DNA of 64,000 nucleotides. Origin: Acanthosepion pharaonis (lineage: Eukaryota; Mollusca; Cephalopoda; Sepiida; Sepiidae). This document shows positions 1 to 8,612 of this stretch, in pieces. Below the pieces are notes generated by a model that searched no databases, was not told the origin of the DNA, and was given only the letters and a program-made list of their open reading frames with translations. How positions within the stretch are numbered: position 1 is the first letter of the stretch; the number at the start of each line of letters is the position of its first letter. A program made the translations under genes and the position numbers. The stretch is from positions 452,501 through 516,500 of the forward strand of contig CAHIKZ030003464.1 in NCBI GenBank assembly GCA_903632075.3, given 5' to 3'.

Positions 1-1
1 A

Positions 2-310
2 GTTGCTTCACTGTATCATGCTAGACAATTTTTCTTGCCTGAATTTATCTTACTTATTTATAAGTCTGCTATTCATCCATGTTTAGAATATTACTGCCAT
101 GTATTGTCTGGTGCTCTTGCTATATATTTAGTGATTCTTTACAAAATCCAAAGAAGAATCTGCAATGTCATTGGTCCTGACCTGGCATCTTGGTTTCACT
201 CCCTTTCCCACTGCAGTAATGTAGCTTCTCTGTGCATTTTCTATAAATACTTCATGGCAATTGTTTTGATGAACTTTCCTCTATGGACAAATTGTGCATA
301 TAGGGACTAG
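2..310 (+). pseudogene. LINE reverse transcriptase C-terminal fragment, cut by the window edge
   Basis: An open frame runs from the left edge to a TAG at 308-310. It reads like the end of a non-LTR (CR1/Jockey-type) reverse transcriptase: a segment of the form YKSAIHPCLEYYCHVLSGA, then KIQRRICNVIGPDL, then LSHCSNVASLCIFYKYF. These are the usual thumb-domain motifs (IRPxLEY, QRRxxxxIG, SHRRxVASLSLFYKYFHG). The copy is 5'-incomplete here and its 3' end abuts a mariner fragment, so it is a relic. The family is recognised from motif memory; the exact clade is uncertain. Confidence 0.7.
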
Positions 311-328
311 TTAGGAAGACCCTATGAC

Positions 329-621
329 TGGCAACAGGACTCTGCATTAGGCCATACAAGCAGGAGAGCCCAGTCATGGCTCTCAGATGATTTCTGTGAC
401 TACTTCACTCCTTACATCTGGCCACCTAACTCCCCAGACTGCAAGCCCTTAATTATTATGAGTGGGGCACAGTTGAGCGAGAGACTAACAAAGATAAACT
501 GAAGGTAAGGATTATGGCAGCATTCACGAACGTAAACAAGCGGACCATCCAGAAGAGTTGCTGGAGATTCCAAAGTTGGCTGGATGCCATGGTTGAAACC
601 AATGGCAATTTTATTGAATAA
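329..621 (+). pseudogene. mariner-like transposase C-terminal fragment
   Basis: The translation gives QDSALGHTSRRAQSWLSDDF, then FTPYIWPPNSPDCKPL, then an ERETNKDKLK / FTNVNKRTIQKSCWRF stretch ending in a TAA at 619-621. This is the C-terminal part of a Tc1/mariner DDE/D transposase, including the WPPNSPD segment around the last catalytic acidic residue. A one-base deletion near 450 breaks the frame after the CKPL segment. Only the last ~95 residues of a normal ~345-residue protein are present, so it is inactive. Confidence 0.75.
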
Positions 622-683
622 ATTTTCTCTTTAGTATTTCAAGATATTTTTGTGTAATTTTGGTAAATATAAATGTTTGAGAA

Positions 684-1151
684 GTGTTATTTTCAATTTT
701 GCATCATTTAGACGACAATTTAACCATCGCATCCTTATCTGTTAAAATGAGATGTCAGTGTTATTTTCAATTTTGCATCATTTAGACGACAATTTAACCA
801 TCGCATCCTGTAGATCTGTTAAAATGAGATGTCAGTGTTATTTTCAATTTTGCATCATTTAGACGACAATTTAACCATCGCATCCTGTAGATCTGTTAAA
901 ATGAGATGTCAGTGTTATTTTCAATTTTATCATTTAGACGACAATTTAACCATCGCATCCTGTAGATCTTTAAAATGAGATGTCAGTGTTATTTTCAATT
1001 TTGCATCATTTGACGACAATTTAACCATCGCATCCTGTAGATCTGTTAAAATGAGATGTCAGTGTTATTTTCAATTTTGCATCATTTAGACGACAATTTA
1101 ACCATCGCATCCTGTAGATCTGTTAAAATGAGATGTCAGTGTTATTTTCAT
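684..1151. repeat. tandem array, ~75-bp unit, six copies plus a remnant
   Basis: Units start at 684, 758, 835, 912, 986, 1062 and 1139 (periods 74-77). Each holds TTTAGACGACAATTTAACC followed by a CATCGCATCC block and ends with AAAATGAGATGTCA. Copies differ by only a few bases and small indels; the first lacks a GTAGA segment. It starts just after the mariner remnant. Non-coding. Confidence 0.95.
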
Positions 1152-1269
1152 TTTTGTTTAATTGATATAATTTATCTATTGCACCCTGTATTGTATATTA
1201 TGTTATGAATTTAACCAATTTCTTTTAATTTGACTATAAATATTTTTTGTATATCCCACATATACACCC

Positions 1270-1314
<45 letters not shown>

Positions 1315-1925
1315 CAGAAAATGAATGACCTTTTTGACATTTTTTCGAAGGTGACTGATATGTGGTTAAAAATTATCTCTTAGACCCCTTACGAAAATGG
1401 TCACCCCAGCCATTTCCATAGTAATTAATTTTGCAAATAAACATACTTTTAAAGATGCGTAAATTTCAAGATTGGTTATTCCTAAATTTTCGCTTGAGGA
1501 TGAAACAGGGCTTGATACTTTAACTCAATTTAATTTTAATAATTATATTGAGGTTTTTGGCTCTTGGTTTTGAAGCATGAGAACTCTTATGTAGCAAAGG
1601 AATCATATTTTTTTAAAATAATTATAATATAAATAACTTTGGCACATAGAACACACAGAGATTTTGACATTGAATTTTAAAGTAAAAAAAGTGCATCTTA
1701 TGCATTAAAAAGTATGGTATTTTAGCATATTCCAAAATCCAAATTTGAACATTAACATTATTATTTCTATGTATATAAATACATGTTTCTCAATAAATTT
1801 TACATTTGTCTTGTTGAATTTCCTTGATATTCCTGTTATTGATAATGTCAGCATCACTATAAGTTATGTGGAAAATTATGTCTCTGATACCAAAACTGAT
1901 TTAATAAGGCTCACTTGTATATTAT
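1152..1925. other. AT-rich non-coding stretch with an (AT)n tract
   Basis: An AT dinucleotide run occupies 1273-1313. The rest is AT-rich sequence with no open frame that looks coding; the 60-codon frame at 1745-1927 is low complexity. No feature recognised. Confidence 0.7.
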
Positions 1926-2360
1926 AGACTGGGTTCTATAGCCTTGGATGGCAACTGGTCTACTGTAGAAAGAAATGGTAACCTACTGTGGGGAAAAAAA
2001 ATCTGCCTCGTCAGTCATGTATCAAAAGGTACATGATCACCCAAGTGTGTATCATGCATGGCACATAACTGACTGATCAAAAACAATTACTGAATTTCCT
2101 ACAAAAAAAAAAACGACCATAGTTAAAGAACCCATTGTTTAATTTTAATGAAATTTGGCATTGCACTGGTCAGGGGTATAATACCCTTGGGAAAGGTATG
2201 AATCCTCTTCTCCCCACAAGCTATGGGTAAATAGCAACACAGACTGGGTTCTATAGCCTTGGATGGCAACTGGTCCACTGCAGGGGGAAAAAAAAATCTG
2301 CCTTGTCAGTCATGTATCAAAAGATACATGATTACCTAAGCATGTATCAAGCATGGCACT
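1926..2360 (+). repeat. SINE tail pieces, two copies
   Basis: The block beginning GACTGGGTTCTATAGCCTTGG occurs at 1926-2075 and again within 2170-2360. The second copy is preceded by the SINE body (AATACCCTTGGGAAAGGTATG, then the AGCTATGGG box). The same body and tail occur together at 6969-7265, which shows that these are truncated copies of one tRNA-SINE subfamily. Confidence 0.75.
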
Positions 2361-2884
2361 GGCATTGTATATTGTATAGAATATATAAAATTTTCTCCCA
2401 CTATCCAAAAGGTGAGCATTCCTATGAAACTTTTCATTGTCTGAAATGGTTCAAAATGAAGAAGTAGTTCCCCTTAATTTATAAAGGGAAAACTTTTGAG
2501 CATTCCAAGACCCCAAAATTAACTTTTCAGTGCTGCATTAATTAGACAAAGCCATGATGTTAATTATGAAAGGGCAGATACAGGGTTAGATGGGTCAGGT
2601 CTGCAAGTTGTTTTGAGTACCTATGAGAAAGTGTATGACGTTGAGCAGCCAAAAAAAATCAGTTGCATTTCAAGCCTTTTTACCTCTGCTACAGCAGGTG
2701 ATGAACCATGACCTTTTACATTGAGGTGGACAGATAGAGAATGTTATTTTTGTGGTCTGGGAACACTCTGAAACTTTTCCCAGATAAATAAATAATAATC
2801 ACTTCTTTGCTTCACACTACCATTTTGGATAGTTGAGTAGTACAGATCTTTCATTAAGAAACCTTCAAAAAGCCAGATGAATGT

Positions 2885-3157
2885 ATAATGGTGTAATGGA
2901 TAGCAGCTCGGAATGAAAAATTATAAAGTTAAGTTTGAATTCCAGTCACATGCAAATACTTTTGGGAAAGGTATGAATCAATCTCCTACGCCAGCTATGG
3001 GTTAAATAGCAGAATTTGAAAAATCACTGATATTCTCAAAAAAAAAAAAAAACTTTGTTAATGCAATATTCATTTGTTAAAAAATATTATTCTTACAATC
3101 CAAAATATGTTTCAGCTTTAAAACCCAAACAGGGTTGATAAGCTGAAAAAGTCCAAA
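2885..3157 (+). repeat. tRNA-derived SINE copy
   Basis: Starts with a tRNA-like head (GTGTAATGGATAGCAGCTCGG as the A-box region, then a B-box-like TTTGAATTCCAGT). The body has the TTTTGGGAAAGGTATGAATC and AGCTATGGGTTAAATAG boxes, then a poly-A stretch and a tail with ATATGTTTCAGCTTTAAAA and GTTGATAAGCTG. The same order occurs at 43785-44100 and 63044-63300. It lies ~130 bp before the first CADPS exon in the window. Confidence 0.8.
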
Positions 3158-3291
3158 AATCAATCAACCGAAAAACAGGGGTGAACATATATCAAAAATC
3201 ATTTCAACAAAATATATCATGAAACGTAAGTAGAAGAGCCAACTCACAAATATTTTTTATGAATTTATATCTATATATTTTTTTATTTCAG

Positions 3292-3366
3292 CACCAATAT
3301 CACACAAAAATTGAAGAATTTCTTGAAAAAGTTCAAGCACAAATGGGAAAATGCCTGGTGGAAAAG
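3292..3366 (+). CDS. CADPS: CADPS coding exon A (first of six in window)
   Basis: Acceptor TTTTTTTATTTCAG ends at 3291 and donor GTATG starts at 3367. The 75 bp encode 25 codons in phase 0, beginning HQYHTKIEEFLEKVQ and ending MGKCLVEK. The segment is helical and joins in frame to the next exon, which is clearly CADPS. CADPS is a large cytosolic protein that primes dense-core vesicles for Ca2+-triggered fusion via PI(4,5)P2 and SNAREs; this part belongs to the C-terminal region that follows the MUN-like domain. On its own this exon is too short for a firm call; its in-frame junction and spacing support it. Upstream exons lie outside the window. Confidence 0.8.
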
Positions 3367-3469
3367 GTATGTTCAGTATTCACTCATCTTAACTCATATA
3401 TAATGTTATGATAACCCTGTAGACTTCCCTGTGGAATGTAGAACTACAGTCTTGTCCCATTGGGTATTA

Positions 3470-4020
3470 CGAGGGTCATTCAATAAATTAGGTGAATTTT
3501 TCTGTATAAGGACTTCTAATACAGGTAGAAGCTTACTTTTTTTTTTTATTTTTCAACATAGTCTCCCAGCACTGTCACACACTTTTCCCATCTGTGCACA
3601 ACCTTCCATATTTCCTCAGTGTAAAAATCTTTGGACTTCACTTCTGTAGGCCTCCCAGGCCTGTCTTCATCCTCAATACTGCTTCGTCCTTCTTTAAACA
3701 ATTTAGCCCACTTTTTTGGCTGAAATATGTGGCACCATACACAGTTGATATTCTCCTATGAATTTCAACTGGTTTGCACCCTTCAGCAACCAAAAACTTG
3801 ATAACTGACCGCTGTTCAATCCTGGAGCATGCTTCTTGGTCGGCCATCTTTGTTAATCGCCAAAACTCTCAAAGTTTTTTTTTTTTTTTTAATCTGCAAA
3901 AGAAATTAAATCCATGTGAAAAAGAAGTAAAACAAAAAAAAAAATTAAAAAAAAGTAAGCTTCTATCTGTATTAGAAGTCCTTATACCGAAAAGTCACAT
4001 TATTTATTGAATGATCCTCA
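3470..4020 (-). mobile_element. internally deleted mariner (MITE-like) with long TIRs and TA target duplication
   Basis: Terminal inverted repeats of about 67 bp span 3470-3536 and 3955-4020; outermost bases are CGAGGGTCATTCAATAAAT and the complement of ATTTATTGAATGATCCTCA. TA dinucleotides at 3468-3469 and 4021-4022 are the expected mariner target duplication. On the minus strand 3638-3847 encodes the N-terminal helix-turn-helix of a mariner transposase (MADQEACSRIEQRSVIKFLV, then EGCKPVEIHRRI), after which the frame decays. The catalytic domain is gone, so it could move only in trans. It sits in the CADPS intron just after exon A. Confidence 0.88.
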
Positions 4021-4160
4021 TACTTCTTCGGTTTCTATATTAAGTACTATTTTTATGGGATGGATTTGCTCAGGACACCTAAATCTCTGACTGGAGAAGA
4101 CCCAGACAATACCTTGTGACCATTGCCATCTTATCAACATTTGCTTTTTCCTTCTGCCCC

Positions 4161-4163
<3 letters not shown>

Positions 4164-4216
<53 letters not shown>
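4164..4216. repeat. (AT)n microsatellite
   Basis: An uninterrupted AT dinucleotide run of about 53 bp. Confidence 0.98.
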
Positions 4217-4218
<2 letters not shown>

Positions 4219-4227
4219 AAGAAATAT

Positions 4228-4453
4228 ACTCTTAAAGTATGCTATATTTATGGGATGAAGTGCTCAATATCAGAGATAGAGCATGTGTAAATATAAAATT
4301 GGACACTGAGGTCAACACTTAGAGGCAACATGCTGTTTCATGTTAGATGCAATCGTCAGGTGGCTTGATGATTGCATCTAGCATGAAACAGCTTGTCGCC
4401 TCTAAGTGTTGACTTCAATGTTCACTTTTATATATATATATATATATATATAT
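4228..4453. repeat. foldback (hairpin) element
   Basis: Arms at about 4294-4357 and 4364-4428 are nearly perfect inverted copies (left: GGTCAACACTTAGAGGCAAC; right: complement GCCTCTAAGTGTTGAC) around a very short loop near GTGGCT. The left shoulder TTAAAGTATGCTATATTTAT and ATCAGAGATAGAGCATG recur at 52715-52910, marking a dispersed family. An AT run at 4429-4453 closes it. No coding capacity. Confidence 0.85.
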
Positions 4454-4874
4454 CTGTTATAAATTAAACTAAGTGTAACTGACTATTAAAGGATGAAATT
4501 TTTTTACAAATTTTGACATCATTGTGAGGACTGTTTTTTTTTTTTGTACAAATCCATGAATTTGATTTGCTCTCAAAAAACACTATATAGAATTCACTAT
4601 TTTGCATCCATAATGTTGAATATGGAAAAAATATTCAACTTTTTAATAAGAAAAATCTCAAGTTCATGTTAAAAATAGCTACAAAACATTGTTGATTTAA
4701 TTAAGTTGGAATGATCTATTATGACATGTCTCTAATTTTTATTTAGATACATTGGATTTATTTTCAATTATTCTAATTGAATTGTTCCCCTATATTGCAT
4801 CAGATCCATTATTAGTAATAATAATTAGGTTACAATAAAATTTGTATTTTAGATGAATACTACCTTATAAAAAA
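4454..4874. other. AT-rich intron sequence
   Basis: No gene, repeat family or structured element recognised; homopolymer T and A runs only. Confidence 0.6.
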
Positions 4875-5035
4875 AATGTAGTGGAGTGGTGGGGAGGCTT
4901 GTATCATATTGGGTGGGGTACAAGACCCTTGCACTGGCCCTGGAGTTGCTAGCCATGCACTAAAGTGGTTTTTGAGTTATCCTTCTTCTAGACTGGCTGC
5001 CAACTAAAGCTAGAAAGCCTAGTCTGCTCTGTTGT
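4875..5035 (-). repeat. SINE tail, minus orientation
   Basis: The reverse complement reads GCAGACTAGGCTTTCTAGCTT, then a CAGTCTAGAAGAAGGATAACTC segment and a TGCAAGGGTCTTGTACCCC segment. The AGTCTAGAAGAAGG-type sequence also follows the SINE body at 5495-5650 (as AATCTAGAAGAAGG), so this is an antisense copy of a SINE 3' portion. Confidence 0.55.
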
Positions 5036-5494
5036 TAACACATTGCTGAAGGGAGTGTCATGGAAATGTAACATGAGAGAAAATAGTAGAAAGTGGGTTC
5101 AGGTCTTATGTATAAATTATCCCCAAAAGAAAATGGTGGCTTTAGGAGTCATATATAAGAAACAATAGATATCAGAGTTGGATCCATTTTGTAAGATTCT
5201 TTTTTGCACTTATGCAAATTTAATCTGTCACTGAAGCTACAAAAAAATGATGAGGCAACAGAGCAGTCCAATTGTGATAGCGAACAGAAGACACGTGTGT
5301 TGGGTTGTTTGACTTAAGCTATGCTGCTTACAAACAGATTAGGGAACTTTATTCTGAGCACTAAGAAAAAGATGACAGAAAGAGATAGATTTATATCAAA
5401 CCAAGGGTATTTGTGTGAAAGGGAACATAACAACCTCAGCTGGGATTTGAACTCTACATGTCAATTTCACCTTTGCCACTGATAACTGCTGAGT

Positions 5495-5650
5495 TCAAAT
5501 TCCACTCAAATTCATTACATTCACTTATTTGCTAATACCATTGGAAAAGGTATGAATCCATCTCTTCTCCCCCAAGCTATGGGTAAAATAGCAGGACTTA
5601 AAGCCTTGAGTGGCAACCAATCTAGAAGAAGGAAACTGAATTCAAACCAG
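5495..5650 (+). repeat. tRNA-derived SINE, partial
   Basis: Contains a B-box-like GAGTTCAAATTCC, the AATACCATTGGAAAAGGTATG and AGCTATGGGTAAAATAGC boxes, and then the GCAACCAATCTAGAAGAAGG tail. The 5' head is missing or diverged. Confidence 0.75.
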
Positions 5651-5886
5651 GTTGCACTATCCTAAAATTTTGTATACATGTGAGTGGATACTGCTTATGA
5701 ATCCAAATTACCACTGAAATTCCTACTGTTACCATATCCTTGGATGTGACATTAAAAAGAGCCTAATGGTCCACAGGGAATGAGAGGAACTAACATGCAT
5801 ATCCTAACCTTAAAAATATCCAAAATTTCAATCCACTGGCTGCAGGAAGCAAATAATATACAAATGTATAAAATTAGTTATTTGTT

Positions 5887-6309
5887 CATCTGTCTATATT
5901 TCTGAGATGAGGCATTGTAACTATTTACATTGTATTCATGACATTTCGGCCATTGTATGCTCCAACTTTCTTTAGGGAATATATGTTGGGATTTTGAACT
6001 GAATTCTGTGGATAAAAAGTGTTGAAGTAATCCAGTGACTTTACCCAAAGAGTTGTGTGTTCAATACCTGACCACAACAGAGGTGAACAAGAAAGTTACT
6101 AAAGGGAAATAACTGAAATTGAGATATCCAGAAAAGGCATGGCATGTGGAACTACAACAATTTGCTCCAGTTGACAAAGGGTTCAGTCTGAAATTCCATT
6201 GTATATCACCTGAAGAAGGCCAGAGTGTACAATGGCTGAAATGTCATGAATATGACAATAAAAATGAGGACAACAGTCTGAACAATGTAAATAGTGTAAA
6301 TCCCATCAC
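5887..6309. repeat. foldback element, family also at 25600 and 50573
   Basis: The left end TCTGTCTATATTTCTGAGATGA and the inner CATGACATTTCGGCCATTGTA are mirrored by TACAATGGCTGAAATGTCATG and AATGTAAATAGTGT near the right end. The same left end occurs at 50573, and the GAGGACAA..GTCTGA..AATGTAAATA motif recurs inverted at 25600. The middle holds a tRNA-like TTCAATACC box. The 69-codon frame at 6119-6328 is a by-product. Confidence 0.75.
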
Positions 6310-6385
6310 CTTTTTAAAATTTGTATAATTTTATATTTAGAAAATTAAATTTTGAATTCTTTTTTTTACTTCTAATATTTTTCAG

Positions 6386-6469
6386 CTTCTGTCAGTCTTG
6401 GAATCAGTATTAAGCAAACTGGCACGTTATGATGAAGGCACGTTCTTTTCATCAATCTTGTCACTGACT
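6386..6469 (+). CDS. CADPS: CADPS coding exon B
   Basis: Acceptor TATTTTTCAG ends at 6385; donor GTGAGT starts at 6470. The 84 bp give 28 codons in phase 0, from LLSVLESVLSKLARYDEG to FFSSILSLT. The VLE..L.KL.RYDEG..FSS.LS.T pattern is diagnostic of the CADPS C-terminal region and is the firmest anchor for the gene name. Vertebrate CADPS carries roughly ten extra residues between the LSxT of this exon and the KP that opens the next one; here the two join directly, which I take as the invertebrate arrangement, though an unseen micro-exon is possible. Confidence 0.93.
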
Positions 6470-6968
6470 GTGAGTATCACATACTGGTTGCTTTTTTTAT
6501 TTTTTTCCCCAATTGTTTGCTGTTTCAAGCTCATGCAAAGTTGGTATTAGGCTTAGACTAGATGCAGAACGTAGGGATTATTTTCAAATTACTCATTAAG
6601 TATCTTTAAATTCATAAAACTTATCTTTAGACAGATATATAATAAGGCAAGATTCAATTACCTACTTAAGAACTGCACAACTCTCACTGGGACATTCCAA
6701 AGTCTATATCTGCCAGCTTCAGATTTGTCTTTTAACTGTAAATGAAATAATACTATCTCTCACTGGGACATTGCATTTTTGGAGATTAAAGCTAGCCGGA
6801 AAGCATGGAACCAGAAGAGTTTCACAAGTAATATCTATCAGCTTCATTTTCATACCTGAAACATAAACAAAGTAATACAAAAATAATACTAGCTGATATA
6901 GACTATATATGTCCTAGTGAGAGATGTGTATTCCTTGAGTAGGTTACTGAGCTTTGCATTATCATAAG

Positions 6969-7265
6969 AAGCACAGTGGAGTAATTGATAGCAGCTCCGA
7001 ATGGGAAATCGGAGAGCCGAGTTCAAATTCCAGTTGAATCCATTACATTCACTTACATACTAATACCCTTGGGAAAGGTATGAATCCTTTTCTTCTCCCC
7101 CTAGCTATGGGTAAATAGCAAGACAGACTGGGTTCTATAGCCTTGGATGGCAACTGGTCTACTGTAGAAAGAAATGGCAACTTACTGTGGGGAAAAAAAT
7201 CTGCCTTATCAGTCATGTATTGAAAGATACATGATCACCTATGCATATATCACGCATGACACATA
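6969..7265 (+). repeat. tRNA-derived SINE, full-length subfamily with long tail
   Basis: Head with GTAATTGATAGCAGCTCCG (A-box region) and GAGTTCAAATTCCAGT (B box), body with CCCTTGGGAAAGGTATGAATC and AGCTATGGGTAAATAGC, then the GACTGGGTTCTATAGCCTTGG tail with GTCATGTATTGAAAGATACA, ending in a short CTAA/CTGA repeat. This copy links the separate tail pieces at 1926-2360 to the SINE. Confidence 0.85.
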
Positions 7266-7489
7266 ACTAACTAACTAACTGACTGACTTATCATGTTATC
7301 CTCTAATCTAATTGATAGGGCACACTTCAGACAAGAAGTGTGTGTATATGATGTACTTACTAGTAGCAGATAAGACAGATCATGTTTTTCTATTCAAATG
7401 GGTATCCTCATTTTGGTTGTTATATATACAACATTTCACCTGTTTCACCAAAAGATACATGGCCTAGTGGAGTAAAGTTTTGATTAAAA

Positions 7490-8150
7490 CATATCTGGTT
7501 TCCAAGCTGTTGAAAGTTCAATCACAGAGTTTGGTAATGTGTAAAAATCATGCACTTTTGTTCAATGTAAAAGGGTCCCTCCTTTGACTCTCCCAGGGTA
7601 AATTTCTTGGAGAGCTCTCCATCTCACCCATTCTTTGATGGTAGGTCATGTGGTGAGGATAAACAAGCCTCCTATTCAATGAACTTGTCTTTTGCATGCA
7701 TGATGGAAAGTGCCATGTATGCAATACAAAGACTCCTTGTAAAAGACAGCAGAGATATATCAACAGGGAAACATGATGCCATGTGGTCTAGCAGGCAGCC
7801 TCCACTGCTGAAGCAAGTCACAAGAGCTGAAGGTAAAAATAGTCAGTGTAAAATCAGAGAACTCCATCTCAATTGGTTGCCAGATTTTCTCTTGCAGCCA
7901 CTACAGGAAGATTAACTTATCTTATGTGGCTTTGCTAGCCGTCTGAGGAACTGTAATATGCATCTCTGTTCCCAAACCATAACTTTACAGTGTCTCCAAA
8001 ATTAAACTTCTCTCTATTAATTACCTGAGAGATCCCTTCCTGCCTCCCATCAGTATGGCTGATGCTAACCTCCAGCAGAGTGACTCATTGCACCTTCTCA
8101 GACTAACATTCTCAGCTGACATGTTAATTGTTCAGATGAACTCTTTGCTA
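7490..8150. other. unclassified region, possible decayed LINE
   Basis: Open frames overlap on both strands at 7548-7915 but show no domain I recognise. Because a LINE 3' end follows directly at 8155, this may be decayed LINE coding sequence; I cannot confirm that. Confidence 0.35.
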
Positions 8151-8154
8151 TTGT

Positions 8155-8450
8155 ACCTAGGCTTTATGAATTTAAACACAGTACTAGATTGGCAACAAGG
8201 TCTTATCAATTTATAGTTGAATTGGCTAGATGTAATCATAAGTTTCTTTTCTCAACACTTTTTGCTTTTTTTCTGTTCCCTGCTTCCTGGCTAACTTTGA
8301 TCTCCAAAAGTTTAAATGCAATGTCAATCATTATCTGCTGTCTTCTTGATTACTTTTCTATTGTTTTTGTTCCTTAATAATGTTTCTCTTTTGTCTTATT
8401 CTTTCACACTCAGCAACCATTTAGTGTCTTACTGGTTTTACTGACATATT
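8155..8450 (+). pseudogene. LINE 3' end (CR1/L2-like)
   Basis: The segment CTAGATTGGCAACAAGGTCT with the frame RSYQFIVELARCNHKF matches the C-terminal reverse-transcriptase end seen at 38930-39360 (RSHQFTVKLARCNYKC) and 26120-26340. The 3' UTR that follows (TTTAAATGCAATGTCAATCA..., then CACTCAGCAACC) also aligns with the sequence that is tandemly amplified at 26341-26910. The copy is truncated and lies 50 bp before CADPS exon C. Confidence 0.7.
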
Positions 8451-8504
8451 AGAAAGGGTTTTAAAAATTTTGTAGATAAAAGTAATTTTTTCTTTTTTCT
8501 CCAG

Positions 8505-8612
8505 AAACCTGTAAATGAAATTGGAAAAGCTTATGTTGACTTCATGCGAGGAAATTTAGAACAACTACGACAGAGACTTGCTGATGAATTGTTAACACTT
8601 AACATATTTGAG
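8505..8612 (+). CDS. CADPS: CADPS coding exon C
   Basis: Acceptor TTTTTTCTCCAG ends at 8504; donor GTAAGT starts at 8613. The 108 bp encode 36 codons in phase 0, starting KPVNEIGKAYVDFMRGN and ending LADELLTLNIFE. It matches the CADPS segment that leads into the FxQWY motif, which begins on the next exon. The glutamate codon GAA at 8586-8588 (E of ADELL) lies about ten residues before that QWY, close to where mammalian CADPS has its known A-to-I edited glutamate; the equivalence is inferred, not aligned by computer. Confidence 0.93.

Noticed and set aside
684..1151. CRISPR-like regular array
   Set aside because: Units are directly adjacent, with no unique spacers, in a eukaryotic repeat context.
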